The translations under genes were made by a program, and so were the position numbers. The notes beneath the pieces were generated by a model, which saw only the letters and a list, made by a program, of their open reading frames with translations, did no database searches and was not told where the DNA came from. Source: Altererythrobacter sp. ZODW24 (GTDB lineage Bacteria > Pseudomonadota > Alphaproteobacteria > Sphingomonadales > Sphingomonadaceae). From it: DNA of 64,000 nt. Below are positions 8,804 through 17,228 of this stretch, piece after piece. The first letter of the stretch is position 1. Every line of letters begins with the position of its first letter. The DNA lies in the NCBI RefSeq assembly GCF_003344885.1, contig NZ_CP031155.1:248001-312000 (forward strand), in the 5' to 3' direction.

Positions 8804-9672
8804 GCCGCGAGCTGTACCGCTTTGGATGCTTCACGGTGTGCAAGCATGTCCATGCGGCCCCACTCGAATTCGTTGATCACTTGGCGCAGTTTTTCGCCCA
8901 TCACATCGAGGTTCGTATAATGCCGAACACGTGATTTCAGTGGTGCGCCTTGGACGCGCGGCTGCTCGGGATCGATTTCCCACGGGTGGAAATAGAACAC
9001 TGCCGGACGCTCGTCGCGGCGGTTCACCTGACGGATAGCCCAGCGCGAAAATGCATAAGGAAGCACGCGGAAGAACCCGCCGCCGCCTGCCGCAAGGCGT
9101 TTGCCCGCAAATTCTGCAGTCGTGACAGGAATTTCGATCAGGTCAGACCATGGCAATGGCTGAAACGCGAAACGCGGAGCTTCGCGCCAGCCATAATGGT
9201 CATGCGCCACCGGGGCGACGCTGGAGGAGTAGGTGTAACCTTGATCGGCCAGCTCCATATAGGCCCAGGGCGTGCGCTGATCGATGGAGAAGCTGGGCGC
9301 ACGATAGCCGGTAACGGCGACACCAGATGCATCTTCGATGGCCTTCTTGGCCTTGAGCAGATCTTCGCCAAACGACTTGCGATCGAAGTTGAACACCCGC
9401 GCATGGTCGAAACCATGACTGGCGATTTCGTGTCCAGCATTGGCAATCCGCTGCATCAGCGCGGGATGGCGCTGTGCCACCCAGCCCAGCGTGAAGAACG
9501 TCGCCTTCACGTCAGCTTCCTCGAACATATCGAGGATTTGCGACACATTGCGTTCGACGCGGTCGACGAGCCCGTTCCAGTCGTCACGTTCGATTACATT
9601 TTCGAACGCGCCAACTTGAAACCAGTCTTCGACATCGACGGATAGTCCGTTGATGATCGCGGGCTCTGTCAT
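8800..9672 (-). CDS. XrtA system polysaccharide deacetylase (NodB/DUF3473)
   Basis: 290 residues. The NodB homology domain starts with SVDVEDWFQ, whose Asp is the expected catalytic base and metal ligand, continues with ATFFTLGWVAQRHP and has the metal-binding SHGFDHARV and the conserved GYRAPSFSI. The C-terminal part (PAVFYFHPWEIDPEQPR) is the DUF3473 extension seen in TIGR03006 enzymes. It should remove N-acetyl groups from the exopolysaccharide or its precursor, exposing amines for the FemAB-like or other acyltransferases. There is no signal peptide, so a cytoplasmic or membrane-face role is likely. It sits four bases downstream of the ATPase gene. Confidence 0.93.
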   Translation of the reverse strand: MTEPAIINGLSVDVEDWFQVGAFENVIERDDWNGLVDRVERNVSQILDMFEEADVKATFFTLGWVAQRHPALMQRIANAGHEIASHGFDHARVFNFDRKSFGEDLLKAKKAIEDASGVAVTGYRAPSFSIDQRTPWAYMELADQGYTYSSSVAPVAHDHYGWREAPRFAFQPLPWSDLIEIPVTTAEFAGKRLAAGGGGFFRVLPYAFSRWAIRQVNRRDERPAVFYFHPWEIDPEQPRVQGAPLKSRVRHYTNLDVMGEKLRQVINEFEWGRMDMLAHREASKAVQLAA

Positions 9673-9676
9673 AGGC

Positions 9677-10846
9677 TTAGGCTGCCTGCCGCTGGCTATC
9701 GCCTTCGATATATTCGATCAGCATCGTCAGCGTGTGGCGGATCGTGCTTTCTTGCTCGTCCAAACGCTCTTCGATTGTCTTGAGCCGCTCGCTAACGTCG
9801 TCCGACGCTGCATTTTCCTGCGCTTCGGAAAGCTCAACCACAGCCTGCTGCAATTCGGCAATCTGCGTGTCGCGTTCGGCGAGCAAGTCTTCGACCAAGG
9901 CCGGATCGATTGCGCGTTCATCAGCCTGAGCTGGTTCTGGCTGCGCAAACGTGTTTTCGGGATGCTTGATCTGCACTGGCGCTGGGGCCGGAGAGGGTTT
10001 TGGCATGGGGCCAGGTGCTGCTTCGGGGAATGCCTGATCGGCTTCCATTTCTTTCAGCACCGCACTCAGCATCACATTGTCGATACGCGTGCGCTGTTCA
10101 ACTGCACCGAGCAGTAACAGGCGCGTAAACACCTGATTGACCCGGCGCGGAATGCCGCCAGTTGCCTGATGAAGTTCCGCAAATACGCGCTGGTCGATCG
10201 ACGGATTGCCGTCATAACCCACGCATTCAAGGCGGTGCATGATGTATGGCTGGATTTCAGCCGGCTCCATCGCCTCGAGATGATGCGCAGCAATTACGCG
10301 TTGGCGCAGCTGTTCGAGATCGGGATGCGCTTGCAACGTTTGGCGGAATTCTGGCTGACCAAGCAGCAAGACCTGCAGCAAAGGATGTGCGCCAAGCTGG
10401 AAGTTCGAGAACATCCGCAGCTCTTCAAGCGCCTCTACTGAAAGATTCTGCGATTCGTCGACTACCAGCAATGTGCGGCGACCAGCACGGGCTTCATCAT
10501 GCAAGAAGCCTTCAATGGCTCCCAGGGCGCTTGCCTTGTCGTGGCCCTCCACTTCGATGCCGAAACTTTGCGCGACAACGTGGACCAGTTCCTCGGCATC
10601 CAGCTTGCTGGTGACGATCTGACCAACGGTCATCTGTTCCTTGTCGATACGGCCCATCAAGTGCGCGACAAGCGTGGATTTACCCGCGCCCACTTCACCG
10701 GTGATGACAATAAAGCCCTCACCCTGTGCCAGGCCGTATCCGAGATAGGACAGCGCCTTACGGTGCGTGCCACTCTCGAAATAGAAAGCCGGGTCCGGCG
10801 TGAGCTGGAAAGGACGGGCGCTTAGGCCGTAAAAGTCGTCAAACAT
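9677..10846 (-). CDS. XrtA-associated AAA ATPase (MshM/ExeA-like)
   Basis: 389 residues opening with MFDDFYGLSARPFQLTPDP, the hallmark of this family. Walker A is GEVGAGKSTL near residue 50 and Walker B LLVVDESQNLS near residue 125, followed by the sensor region LLGQPEFR and an AAA lid. After about residue 280 comes a Pro-rich stretch and then a coiled coil (residues about 315-380) containing LAERDTQIAELQQAVVELSE. By family (TIGR03015) it energises or regulates assembly of the polysaccharide secretion apparatus at the inner membrane. The lid and coiled coil suggest oligomerisation. It lies in the middle of the minus-strand exopolysaccharide train. Confidence 0.92.
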   Translation of the reverse strand: MFDDFYGLSARPFQLTPDPAFYFESGTHRKALSYLGYGLAQGEGFIVITGEVGAGKSTLVAHLMGRIDKEQMTVGQIVTSKLDAEELVHVVAQSFGIEVEGHDKASALGAIEGFLHDEARAGRRTLLVVDESQNLSVEALEELRMFSNFQLGAHPLLQVLLLGQPEFRQTLQAHPDLEQLRQRVIAAHHLEAMEPAEIQPYIMHRLECVGYDGNPSIDQRVFAELHQATGGIPRRVNQVFTRLLLLGAVEQRTRIDNVMLSAVLKEMEADQAFPEAAPGPMPKPSPAPAPVQIKHPENTFAQPEPAQADERAIDPALVEDLLAERDTQIAELQQAVVELSEAQENAASDDVSERLKTIEERLDEQESTIRHTLTMLIEYIEGDSQRQAA

Positions 10847-10864
10847 GTATCAGTCCTTCCGAGA

Positions 10865-12514
10865 TCAGAAACCGTAGCGCAGGCCGACACGGGCGGAGGC
10901 CGCCGTAATGTCGTCGAGCAACGAGTCGCTGGTGATGTGGTCGAGGCCGAGCGCGGCGTTGGCAGTCAGGCGCGATCCAAGATCACGGCTGTAGCCAGCG
11001 GATGCGCCGACGGTGAAGCTGTCGCCAGCAAGATCAAATCCACTATCGAACCAATTGGCGTAAACATTGGTTGCAAAGCTGGCGCGAGTGCCGAGCTGAC
11101 CGTTCAAATAGGCTGCAACATAGATGTTTTCGTCAGTCAGGCCGTCAGCCGCACCCAGAACCGTGTTTTGGGCAGCGATGAACTTGCGGCGATCATAACC
11201 CGCGCCGATGCCTGCTTGCAGTCGGCCAAGGCTGGTGCCGTAGCTGGCAGCGATACCGCGACCGCGGAATACTGCCGAGCGGACCGAACCCAATGCACCG
11301 TTGAGGCAATTGCTGCCCTGCGCGGTTCCGACACAGTTCGTAATATCACCGGTTAGCGGATTACGTGCTGCGGTGAATTCGGTTGGCAGATTGCCGAGCG
11401 CGCCAGTCAATTGACCGCCAAAGCCCTGAATTGCATCATAAACACCGATGCTCACGCTGCTGCGCGGCGACGGTGCCCAGCCAAAGCTGCCGTAATATGT
11501 TTCCGATCCGTAACGGCGGCCATAGCGCGCTTCGAGCGAGGTGCGGCGGCTTGGGCGCCATACGACACCTGCGTCCCAGATGATGCCGTCGGTTTGATAG
11601 GCAATCTGGCGCGGTGCGCTGTCGTCTGTGACAAAGCGGCCGTCATTGCCGATTACCGGATCACCGAAAGTATCACGTACGGCATCGCGGCTCGAAAGCT
11701 CGACATCTTCAACCCCAACGCCGCCAACCAAGGCGACATTGTTGGCTATCGGAACCGTTACATCGGCGCGCGCATAGCGATCGCGGATGCGCTGATCCAG
11801 ATTGGAGACATCTTCCTGATAATAGCCTGCGCCAAGTCCAACACCGACCGGTAGGAAGTCTCCCGGTGCACTTTGGACATTGACGTTGGCGGAGTAAGTC
11901 GTGCTTTCATCAAACACATCAACCGGATCAACGCCTGCAGAAGTCACAAGGACATCAGGCGATTCAACGCGGGTGTAGCCGATGCGGCCTGTTGCCGTTC
12001 CGGTGAAATCACCTGAACGCGCGGTCAGGTTCGGACCGGCATAAACCGAATAGATCTGACTTTCTGCGTCGCTATCTACCAGCGGGCTGATCGTGGAGGA
12101 GCCATTGCCGTCAACACGCGTGCGTGCAGCCAATGCGCCTGCTTCGACAGCCAGCAATTGCGGTACGATTGAGGCATAGCCCCGCGCAACGCCGCTGACC
12201 GTGTCATTGTCGACGCTATCGTCGTCCCAAGCGATGTTTCGCTCGTAACGCAGCGAGATCGAACCACCATTATTGCGGCCAACAATCGACGTATCAACGC
12301 CTGCGGCGACCTGCGTGTAGGTCACGACATCGTTGCCGGGCGAAATTTCTGCCGCGATAACCTGAGAAACCTCAATGTAAGGCTCCACAGTTGTTCGGGC
12401 TGACCCGCGCTGTTCGGAGCTGCTTCCTTCGCCTTCAGCATCTTGTGCTGCGGCTGGCATGGATATCCCCATTGCGATCAGGGCGAAAATTGCGGTGATT
12501 TTGGTCTGTTTCAT
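10865..12514 (-). CDS. XrtA-associated outer-membrane beta-barrel protein (TIGR03016-like)
   Basis: 549 residues with a cleavable signal peptide (about residues 1-23, IFALIAMGISMPAAAQ). The mature part is made of alternating amphipathic beta strands rich in Gly, Tyr and Arg (RRTSLEARYGRRYGSETYYG) and ends in RVGLRYGF, the C-terminal Phe signature used by the BAM machinery. In exosortase loci such barrels replace or assist the outer-membrane part of exopolysaccharide export. The gene sits six bases after the tyrosine-kinase gene. An internal stretch with two Cys (TNCVGTAQGSNCLNG) may be an extracellular loop closed by a disulfide. Pore activity is inferred, not shown. Confidence 0.88.
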   Translation of the reverse strand: MKQTKITAIFALIAMGISMPAAAQDAEGEGSSSEQRGSARTTVEPYIEVSQVIAAEISPGNDVVTYTQVAAGVDTSIVGRNNGGSISLRYERNIAWDDDSVDNDTVSGVARGYASIVPQLLAVEAGALAARTRVDGNGSSTISPLVDSDAESQIYSVYAGPNLTARSGDFTGTATGRIGYTRVESPDVLVTSAGVDPVDVFDESTTYSANVNVQSAPGDFLPVGVGLGAGYYQEDVSNLDQRIRDRYARADVTVPIANNVALVGGVGVEDVELSSRDAVRDTFGDPVIGNDGRFVTDDSAPRQIAYQTDGIIWDAGVVWRPSRRTSLEARYGRRYGSETYYGSFGWAPSPRSSVSIGVYDAIQGFGGQLTGALGNLPTEFTAARNPLTGDITNCVGTAQGSNCLNGALGSVRSAVFRGRGIAASYGTSLGRLQAGIGAGYDRRKFIAAQNTVLGAADGLTDENIYVAAYLNGQLGTRASFATNVYANWFDSGFDLAGDSFTVGASAGYSRDLGSRLTANAALGLDHITSDSLLDDITAASARVGLRYGF

Positions 12515-12520
12515 AGCTGG

Positions 12521-13633
12521 TTACCCCTCGTAACCGTAGTAAGTCCCGAAGCGGCGACCGCTTGGGCTGAATTGCGCTGCATTGAGCAGCAGTTTGATAT
12601 CCGGGCATCCGGACAGGAGTTGGTAGGCATCTTCGAGTGCGCTTTGGCCGGTACTATCGGCGCGTGCGACGAGCACAGCCTGGCCGACATGCTTGGCCAG
12701 TTCTGCCGCCGGTGAGGCTGCAAGCGCAGGTGGCGAGTCGAAAATGACCATGCGGTTGGGCGCGCCGCGCGTAAGCCGGTGCAGAACTTCGGCAGTGCGC
12801 GCACTGGTGAGGTATTCACTGTCGGAATCGGTCTGCTCGCCTGCAGGCAGGACGAACAGGCCCTGTATGTCGGTTGCGAGGACCAAGTCTTCGACTTTGA
12901 CCCGCGGATCAGACAGCGCATCCATGAGGCCTGCGCGGCCCGGTAGGCCAAGCGTGGAAAGCACTGACGGCTTTGCGAAATCGGCATCGACTAGCAATAC
13001 TTCGCTGTCTTTCTCGGCTGCCATGGCAAGCGCGAGGTTGACGGCGCAGTAGGTCTTCCCCTCGCCGGGAAGCGGTGAGCAGATCAAGACGCGCTGTGCA
13101 GCTTCGTCAGCTTTGGCAGCCGCCAGCAAACGGCGTTTCACAATGCGGAATTCTTCGAGCAGGCCGCTGACGCTGCCGCCCGGAACGATCATTCCCTGAT
13201 CGCGCAGACGGTCGCGGTCTATCTTATGTTTCTCACCGCCAAAGTGAATGCGTGCGCCTTCATTCTGCTGAACAGTTATGTTCGCAGGGGCAATCGTTGC
13301 TGGAAGCGACGGAGCGACGACTTCAGGTTCGGGCTGGTATGCTTGCGGAACCGGCGCAGGAGCCTGCACTGGAGCTGGCGCCGCCTCGACTGGCTTGTCG
13401 AATGGTGCCGGTTCGCGCTTTGCTTCTGGCTCAGCTTTTGGCTCGGCCTTACGCTTCACAGGACGAGCCTGCTTCATCGGCGCGTCCGTTACCCGTTTTG
13501 GCACTGGTGCGGCACTGAAAGCATCAAGGCCAAACGCGCCGCTCGCTCGCTCGAACAGCGAGCTATCGACGGGCTTTACCTCGATCTTCTCTTCACCCTT
13601 CTTAGGGACGGGGATTTTTGAATGTTCAGTCAT
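12521..13633 (-). CDS. XrtA-associated tyrosine autokinase (BY-kinase, CpsD/TIGR03018 type)
   Basis: 370 residues. The first 130 are a Pro/Ala/Glu-rich tail, probably disordered and used for docking to the chain-length determinant. The BY-kinase domain has Walker A SPLPGEGKTYCAVNLALAMA, Walker A' VLLVDADFAKPS and Walker B MVIFDSPPALA. The C-terminus ends GTYYGYEG, a short tyrosine cluster likely to be autophosphorylated. Cycling of this phosphorylation usually sets polysaccharide chain length together with Wzz proteins. The gene follows the chain-length determinant by ten bases, the standard order. It is cytoplasmic and membrane-associated through its partner. Confidence 0.92.
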   Translation of the reverse strand: MTEHSKIPVPKKGEEKIEVKPVDSSLFERASGAFGLDAFSAAPVPKRVTDAPMKQARPVKRKAEPKAEPEAKREPAPFDKPVEAAPAPVQAPAPVPQAYQPEPEVVAPSLPATIAPANITVQQNEGARIHFGGEKHKIDRDRLRDQGMIVPGGSVSGLLEEFRIVKRRLLAAAKADEAAQRVLICSPLPGEGKTYCAVNLALAMAAEKDSEVLLVDADFAKPSVLSTLGLPGRAGLMDALSDPRVKVEDLVLATDIQGLFVLPAGEQTDSDSEYLTSARTAEVLHRLTRGAPNRMVIFDSPPALAASPAAELAKHVGQAVLVARADSTGQSALEDAYQLLSGCPDIKLLLNAAQFSPSGRRFGTYYGYEG

Positions 13634-13643
13634 ATCAGTCCCC

Positions 13644-15167
13644 TCAAGCCATCATGCCGCGCTGGAGGAATTCTACCCCCATCAGCACCACAAACAGGCC
13701 GCCTAGTCCGGCACATCCTGCGACAAACATCTTCCGGCGGCGGGCCTGCATGGTCCGCGCCGTGTCAGTCAGCGTTTGGGAAATCGAACCGATTACCGGC
13801 AGATCCATCACGCTTTCGAGCTTTGCAGTGGTGGCGAAAGTCGATTTGATCTTCGACATGCCCAGTGCAGCGGCGACACCGCCGCCAAGGCCAAGCAGCA
13901 ACACACCAAACAGCAGCAGCGGACGATTAGGCGCAGACGGCGCGCGCGGCGTCGTCGGCGGATCGATCACTTCAAACTGGATCGCACTGCGTTCGTTTTC
14001 GACCTGACCGCGCAGCTTCAGTTCCTCACGGTCTTGCAGCAGCTCGTCATATTTCTTCTTCATCACTTCATAATCGCGGCTGATCCGGTTCGCTTCTGCA
14101 GCGAGACCCGGCGCAACCGACTGATTAGCGGTGATGGAGCCCAATTCGGACTGTAGAGCCGCCTTGCGCGAGCCAAGGGCTTGCACATTGGCCTGACGTT
14201 CAGCGCGGATCGAAATCAGCGAACTATAGGCCGGGTGTGGCGTACTGCTTCCGCCCGGACCTTCTGCAGCTGCTTGACGCTGTAGAGCATTGACCTGCTT
14301 TTGCGCTGCAACCACATCGGGGTGACTGCTGGTCAAACCGCGTGCCTGCATAGATGACAGATTGGCCTGCGCTTGCTGCAAAGCGCCGCGCGCACCGCCC
14401 TGCGGCCCCGCAACCGCAATTGTCTGCGGTGTGCTGGCAAGCTGACCATTAATTGCGGCCAGAGCGCTTTGAGCCGCGGCTAAATCTGCCTCGACACTGC
14501 GGAGCTCGGAACGCGATGCAGCAAGACGCGAGGAGATTGCCCCAGTGCCGCCAATCATTTCAGGATTGGCTGCTTCAAACTCGACCCGGCGCTGTTCGGC
14601 GGCCTCTAGGTCTCGTTGGCGCTGCTCGAGCTGCTGGTCGAGAAAGACCAGAGTTTCCTGCATTTCACCGCGGCCACCAGCAATGTTCTCTTCGCGGAAG
14701 ATATCGATCATCTTTTGCGTGATGTTCTGAGCCAGGGCCGCATTTTGGCCGTCGGAAAGATCGCTACGGCCGCTATCGGCGGTCAGAACGAACAGGTTGC
14801 CCTCCTCGCTCACGACTTTGACGTCCTTAGCGAGGCTGACGATGGCCATATCCATTTCGCGCGGCGTTGTGATTTCTTCGCCGATGCGCGTTGAACGAAT
14901 GACCTTTTCAAGATTGACCGCGCCGGTCAGAGATTGACGAACGCGCTCAATATCCTTGATCCGGTCATTCGCATTGATCTCAAGCTGAGCGGCGAGCGGA
15001 TCGTCCAATTCAACAAACAGGCGTGCCTGCGACTGATATGTGTTCGGGATCAGAGCAACTACGAGCCAACCCAGCAAACACAGCGCCCAGGCAACAGCCA
15101 GCGCCAGCCAGCGCCGGTGCCAAACCGCGTGAAGTGCGGATTGCAGCTCTTCAAAGACTTGGTTCAT
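13644..15167 (-). CDS. XrtA system polysaccharide chain-length determinant (Wzz/GNVR)
   Basis: 507 residues. An N-terminal membrane segment (about residues 18-41, WLALAVAWALCLLGWLVVAL) is followed by a Wzz domain and a long periplasmic coiled coil (about residues 160-420) containing the GNVR-type region. A Pro-rich membrane segment comes next (about residues 432-458, NRPLLLFGVLLLGLGGG) and a final one near residues 487-505. This is the TIGR03007 arrangement of exosortase loci. It should form the inner-membrane oligomer that controls polymer length and bridges to the export lipoprotein. It is flanked by the export protein 15 bases upstream and its cognate kinase downstream. Confidence 0.93.
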   Translation of the reverse strand: MNQVFEELQSALHAVWHRRWLALAVAWALCLLGWLVVALIPNTYQSQARLFVELDDPLAAQLEINANDRIKDIERVRQSLTGAVNLEKVIRSTRIGEEITTPREMDMAIVSLAKDVKVVSEEGNLFVLTADSGRSDLSDGQNAALAQNITQKMIDIFREENIAGGRGEMQETLVFLDQQLEQRQRDLEAAEQRRVEFEAANPEMIGGTGAISSRLAASRSELRSVEADLAAAQSALAAINGQLASTPQTIAVAGPQGGARGALQQAQANLSSMQARGLTSSHPDVVAAQKQVNALQRQAAAEGPGGSSTPHPAYSSLISIRAERQANVQALGSRKAALQSELGSITANQSVAPGLAAEANRISRDYEVMKKKYDELLQDREELKLRGQVENERSAIQFEVIDPPTTPRAPSAPNRPLLLFGVLLLGLGGGVAAALGMSKIKSTFATTAKLESVMDLPVIGSISQTLTDTARTMQARRRKMFVAGCAGLGGLFVVLMGVEFLQRGMMA

Positions 15168-15182
15168 GCCCCCAGCAGCCCC

Positions 15183-15827
15183 TTAAAACGTGCTCTCGGG
15201 GATGATGATCACATCACCAGGTTTCAGCATGACATTGGCGCTACTCTCACCGCGCTTCAGCAAATCAGCGAGGCGCAGGCCGTATTCCTTCTGGCTGCCG
15301 GTCGATTTGTCGAAACGGATTAACTTGGCCTTATTGCCCGAAGCATATTCGCTGAGGCCGCCAACTGCGATCATCGCATCCAGCACCGTCATATTGGCGC
15401 GGTACGGGATGGAGGCAGGCTTCTCGGTCGCGCCGACAACGCGAATTTGCTGACTGAATGTGCCGGCGAACTGGTTGACGATCACCGAAACGAGCGGCTC
15501 TTCGATATATTGTGAAAGCTGCAGGCGGATATCCTGCGCCAGCATGGAAGGTGTCTTGCCTACGGCAGGCATGTCGGTAACAAGCGGCGTGGTGATGCGG
15601 CCATCGGGACGCACTTGAATTTTCTCTGCACCCAGTTCTGGGTTGCGCCAGACGTGGATCGTCAACTCGTCGAGCGGGCCGATCACATACTCTTCACCAG
15701 GACCTTCTTGCATGGAAACAAAGGATGCTGCGGGCAATTGTGTGCCGCCGCCGCTGCTGCACCCGGCAAGGGTGAACGCGGCCATCGCAGTGCCTGCGAG
15801 GATTGTTGAAAAACGGTCTTTACGCAT
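15183..15827 (-). CDS. XrtA system exopolysaccharide export lipoprotein (Wza-like)
   Basis: 214 residues from the ATG at 15827, chosen because AAGGA lies nine bases before it; the ATG at 15836 would touch that AAGGA. The signal peptide ends in a lipobox (AAFTLAGC, lipid on Cys22). The mature protein has a polysaccharide export domain (EYVIGPLDELTIHVW, VRPDGRITTPLVTDMPAVG) and a SLBB domain (IRVVGATEKPASIPYRANMT) ending KPGDVIIIPES. TIGR03027/03028 proteins of this kind form the periplasmic and outer-membrane part of the exporter. It is the first gene after the 168-base gap, and so probably the first gene of the transcript that carries the export genes. Confidence 0.93.
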   Translation of the reverse strand: MRKDRFSTILAGTAMAAFTLAGCSSGGGTQLPAASFVSMQEGPGEEYVIGPLDELTIHVWRNPELGAEKIQVRPDGRITTPLVTDMPAVGKTPSMLAQDIRLQLSQYIEEPLVSVIVNQFAGTFSQQIRVVGATEKPASIPYRANMTVLDAMIAVGGLSEYASGNKAKLIRFDKSTGSQKEYGLRLADLLKRGESSANVMLKPGDVIIIPESTF

Positions 15828-15995
15828 CGTGTGCATTCCTTGGCCAATGTTGCGGTGCAATGTCGGCCGGGACGCTATCCCGATCGCTACACTCGCGGAT
15901 CCAAGATGCTCACTGGTGAATAAAGGTGAATATTGCGTTAGGAATGTCTTGTTTTTGCAGGGCGGTCCCAGAACGGGACTGGTTCACGCAAAAGG
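15828..15995 (-). promoter_or_regulatory. Leader/promoter region of the exopolysaccharide gene train
   Basis: The only sizeable gap in the minus-strand exosortase train. It holds a perfect 5-bp hairpin near the gene (CGGGA 15868-15872 with TCCCG 15878-15882). A heptamer GGTGAAT occurs twice, ten bases apart (15915-15921 and 15925-15931), next to a palindrome TCACTGGTGA. A second hairpin (GTCCC/GGGAC, loop AGAAC, around 15965-15980) lies just past the decarboxylase stop. No T-run follows that hairpin on the minus strand, so it is not a clear terminator. I could not identify a convincing -35/-10 pair or a sigma-54 element. Confidence 0.5.
15837..15841 (-). promoter_or_regulatory. Ribosome binding site deciding the export lipoprotein start
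   Basis: AAGGA on the minus strand. Its spacing is nine bases to the ATG at 15827 and zero to the ATG at 15836, which favours the shorter protein. Confidence 0.55.
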
Positions 15996-17228
15996 TTAAA
16001 CGAGCATTTCCCATGCTGGCCCTTGCCCAAGGAATGCCGAAGGGCTGGCCGTCGCGCCATAAGCCCCGGCGCAGAACACGGCTACGATATCGTCAACATC
16101 GGCGCGTGGCAGCTCTGCACGATCAGAAAGGCGGTCGAGCGGAGTGCAGAGACAGCCCACAACATTGACGATTTCAGTAGCTTCTGCACCGAAATGGTTA
16201 GCAATTGCGACAGGATAGTTACGGCGAACTACTGTGCCGAAGTTGCCAGATGCTGCGAGCTGGTGATGCAAGCCGCCATCGGTGATCAGGAATGTTTCGC
16301 CGTGGCTGACCTTCCGATCGACAATGCGGGTAAGGTAAACGCCAGCCTCACCGGCGAGATAGCGTCCGAGCTCAATGCACAATTCTGTGTCACGGAGTTC
16401 ATCCGGTAGGTCGGCAATCTTCGCTTTTAAGGCATCGCCAACTGCTTTCAGATCAAGCCGCTTGTCATTGCTAAAATATTGAATGCCAAACCCGCCGCCC
16501 ATGTTGAGCTTGGGAAGCGGATGGCCAATTTCGCGCGTCAGTTGTGCCGCCAGATCAAGTACATTGGACTGAGCTTCGATGATGGCCTCGGCTTCCAGCG
16601 CCTGACTACCGGTGAAAATATGCAAACCGCGCCATTCCGCGCCAGCTGCGATGATTTCACGGGCAAGAGCCGGAACGCGCTCCTGATCGATACCGAAGGG
16701 CTTCGCGCCGCCGCCCATCTTCATTCCGGACCCGCGTAGTTCGAAGTCAGGGTTTACCCGTATCGCCAACTTAGGCGTGTGGCCGGTGCGCTCGCCAATC
16801 GCCAAAGCGCGGCGTGCCTCTCCCTCAGACTCAAGGTTAAGTGTAACGCCCGCAACAATCGCCGCTTCCAGCTCATCATCTCGCTTGCCCGGTCCAGCAA
16901 AGCTGATCCGCGCGGGATCGAGCCCTGCGGCAACGGCCATGTCCAATTCGCCGCCCGAGGCGATATCGAATCCGTCGACTAGCCCTGACATCAGCTTGAG
17001 AACTGGCTCATAGGGGTTTGCTTTAATGGCGTAATTCAGGCCAAGTCGGTCGGGCAAAGCATCGCGCAATTGCTGAACGCGCTGCTCGAGCAAGGCCGAT
17101 GAATAGACGAATAGCGGCGTACTCCCCGCCTTTTCAACCAGCTGCGTTGTGGACAAACCGCCGATCGCCAATTCACCGTCCTTGGTTTCAAAACCTGCGG
17201 GAATTGGTCCAAGTGCCTTGGGCTTCAT
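15996..17228 (-). CDS. PLP-dependent decarboxylase, exosortase A system-associated (TIGR03099)
   Basis: 410 residues, fold type III (alanine-racemase-like) decarboxylase related to diaminopimelate and ornithine decarboxylases. PLP would bind Lys69 (LGLNYAIKANPYEP); the glycine-rich phosphate loop is NMGGGFGIQYF, and the second-subunit active-site Cys region is NVVGCLCTPLDRLSD. Substrate specificity is not readable. The start overlaps the ligase stop by 4 nt, so the two are coupled. Together with the adjacent AMP ligase, ACP and N-acyltransferase it suggests formation of an amine or amino-acid-derived building block for the exosortase pathway. This role is inferred from context. Confidence 0.92.
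   Translation of the reverse strand: MKPKALGPIPAGFETKDGELAIGGLSTTQLVEKAGSTPLFVYSSALLEQRVQQLRDALPDRLGLNYAIKANPYEPVLKLMSGLVDGFDIASGGELDMAVAAGLDPARISFAGPGKRDDELEAAIVAGVTLNLESEGEARRALAIGERTGHTPKLAIRVNPDFELRGSGMKMGGGAKPFGIDQERVPALAREIIAAGAEWRGLHIFTGSQALEAEAIIEAQSNVLDLAAQLTREIGHPLPKLNMGGGFGIQYFSNDKRLDLKAVGDALKAKIADLPDELRDTELCIELGRYLAGEAGVYLTRIVDRKVSHGETFLITDGGLHHQLAASGNFGTVVRRNYPVAIANHFGAEATEIVNVVGCLCTPLDRLSDRAELPRADVDDIVAVFCAGAYGATASPSAFLGQGPAWEMLV

Noticed and set aside
8950-9645. Open frame of 231 codons antisense to the polysaccharide deacetylase
   Set aside because: No homology or ribosome site, and the deacetylase reading is certain.
15963-15982. Hairpin after the decarboxylase gene as a terminator
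   Set aside because: Stem is only 5 bp and no T-run follows on the minus strand.
15828-15995. Sigma-54 promoter before the export lipoprotein gene
   Set aside because: GG and GC pairs occur but never with the required ten-base spacing.
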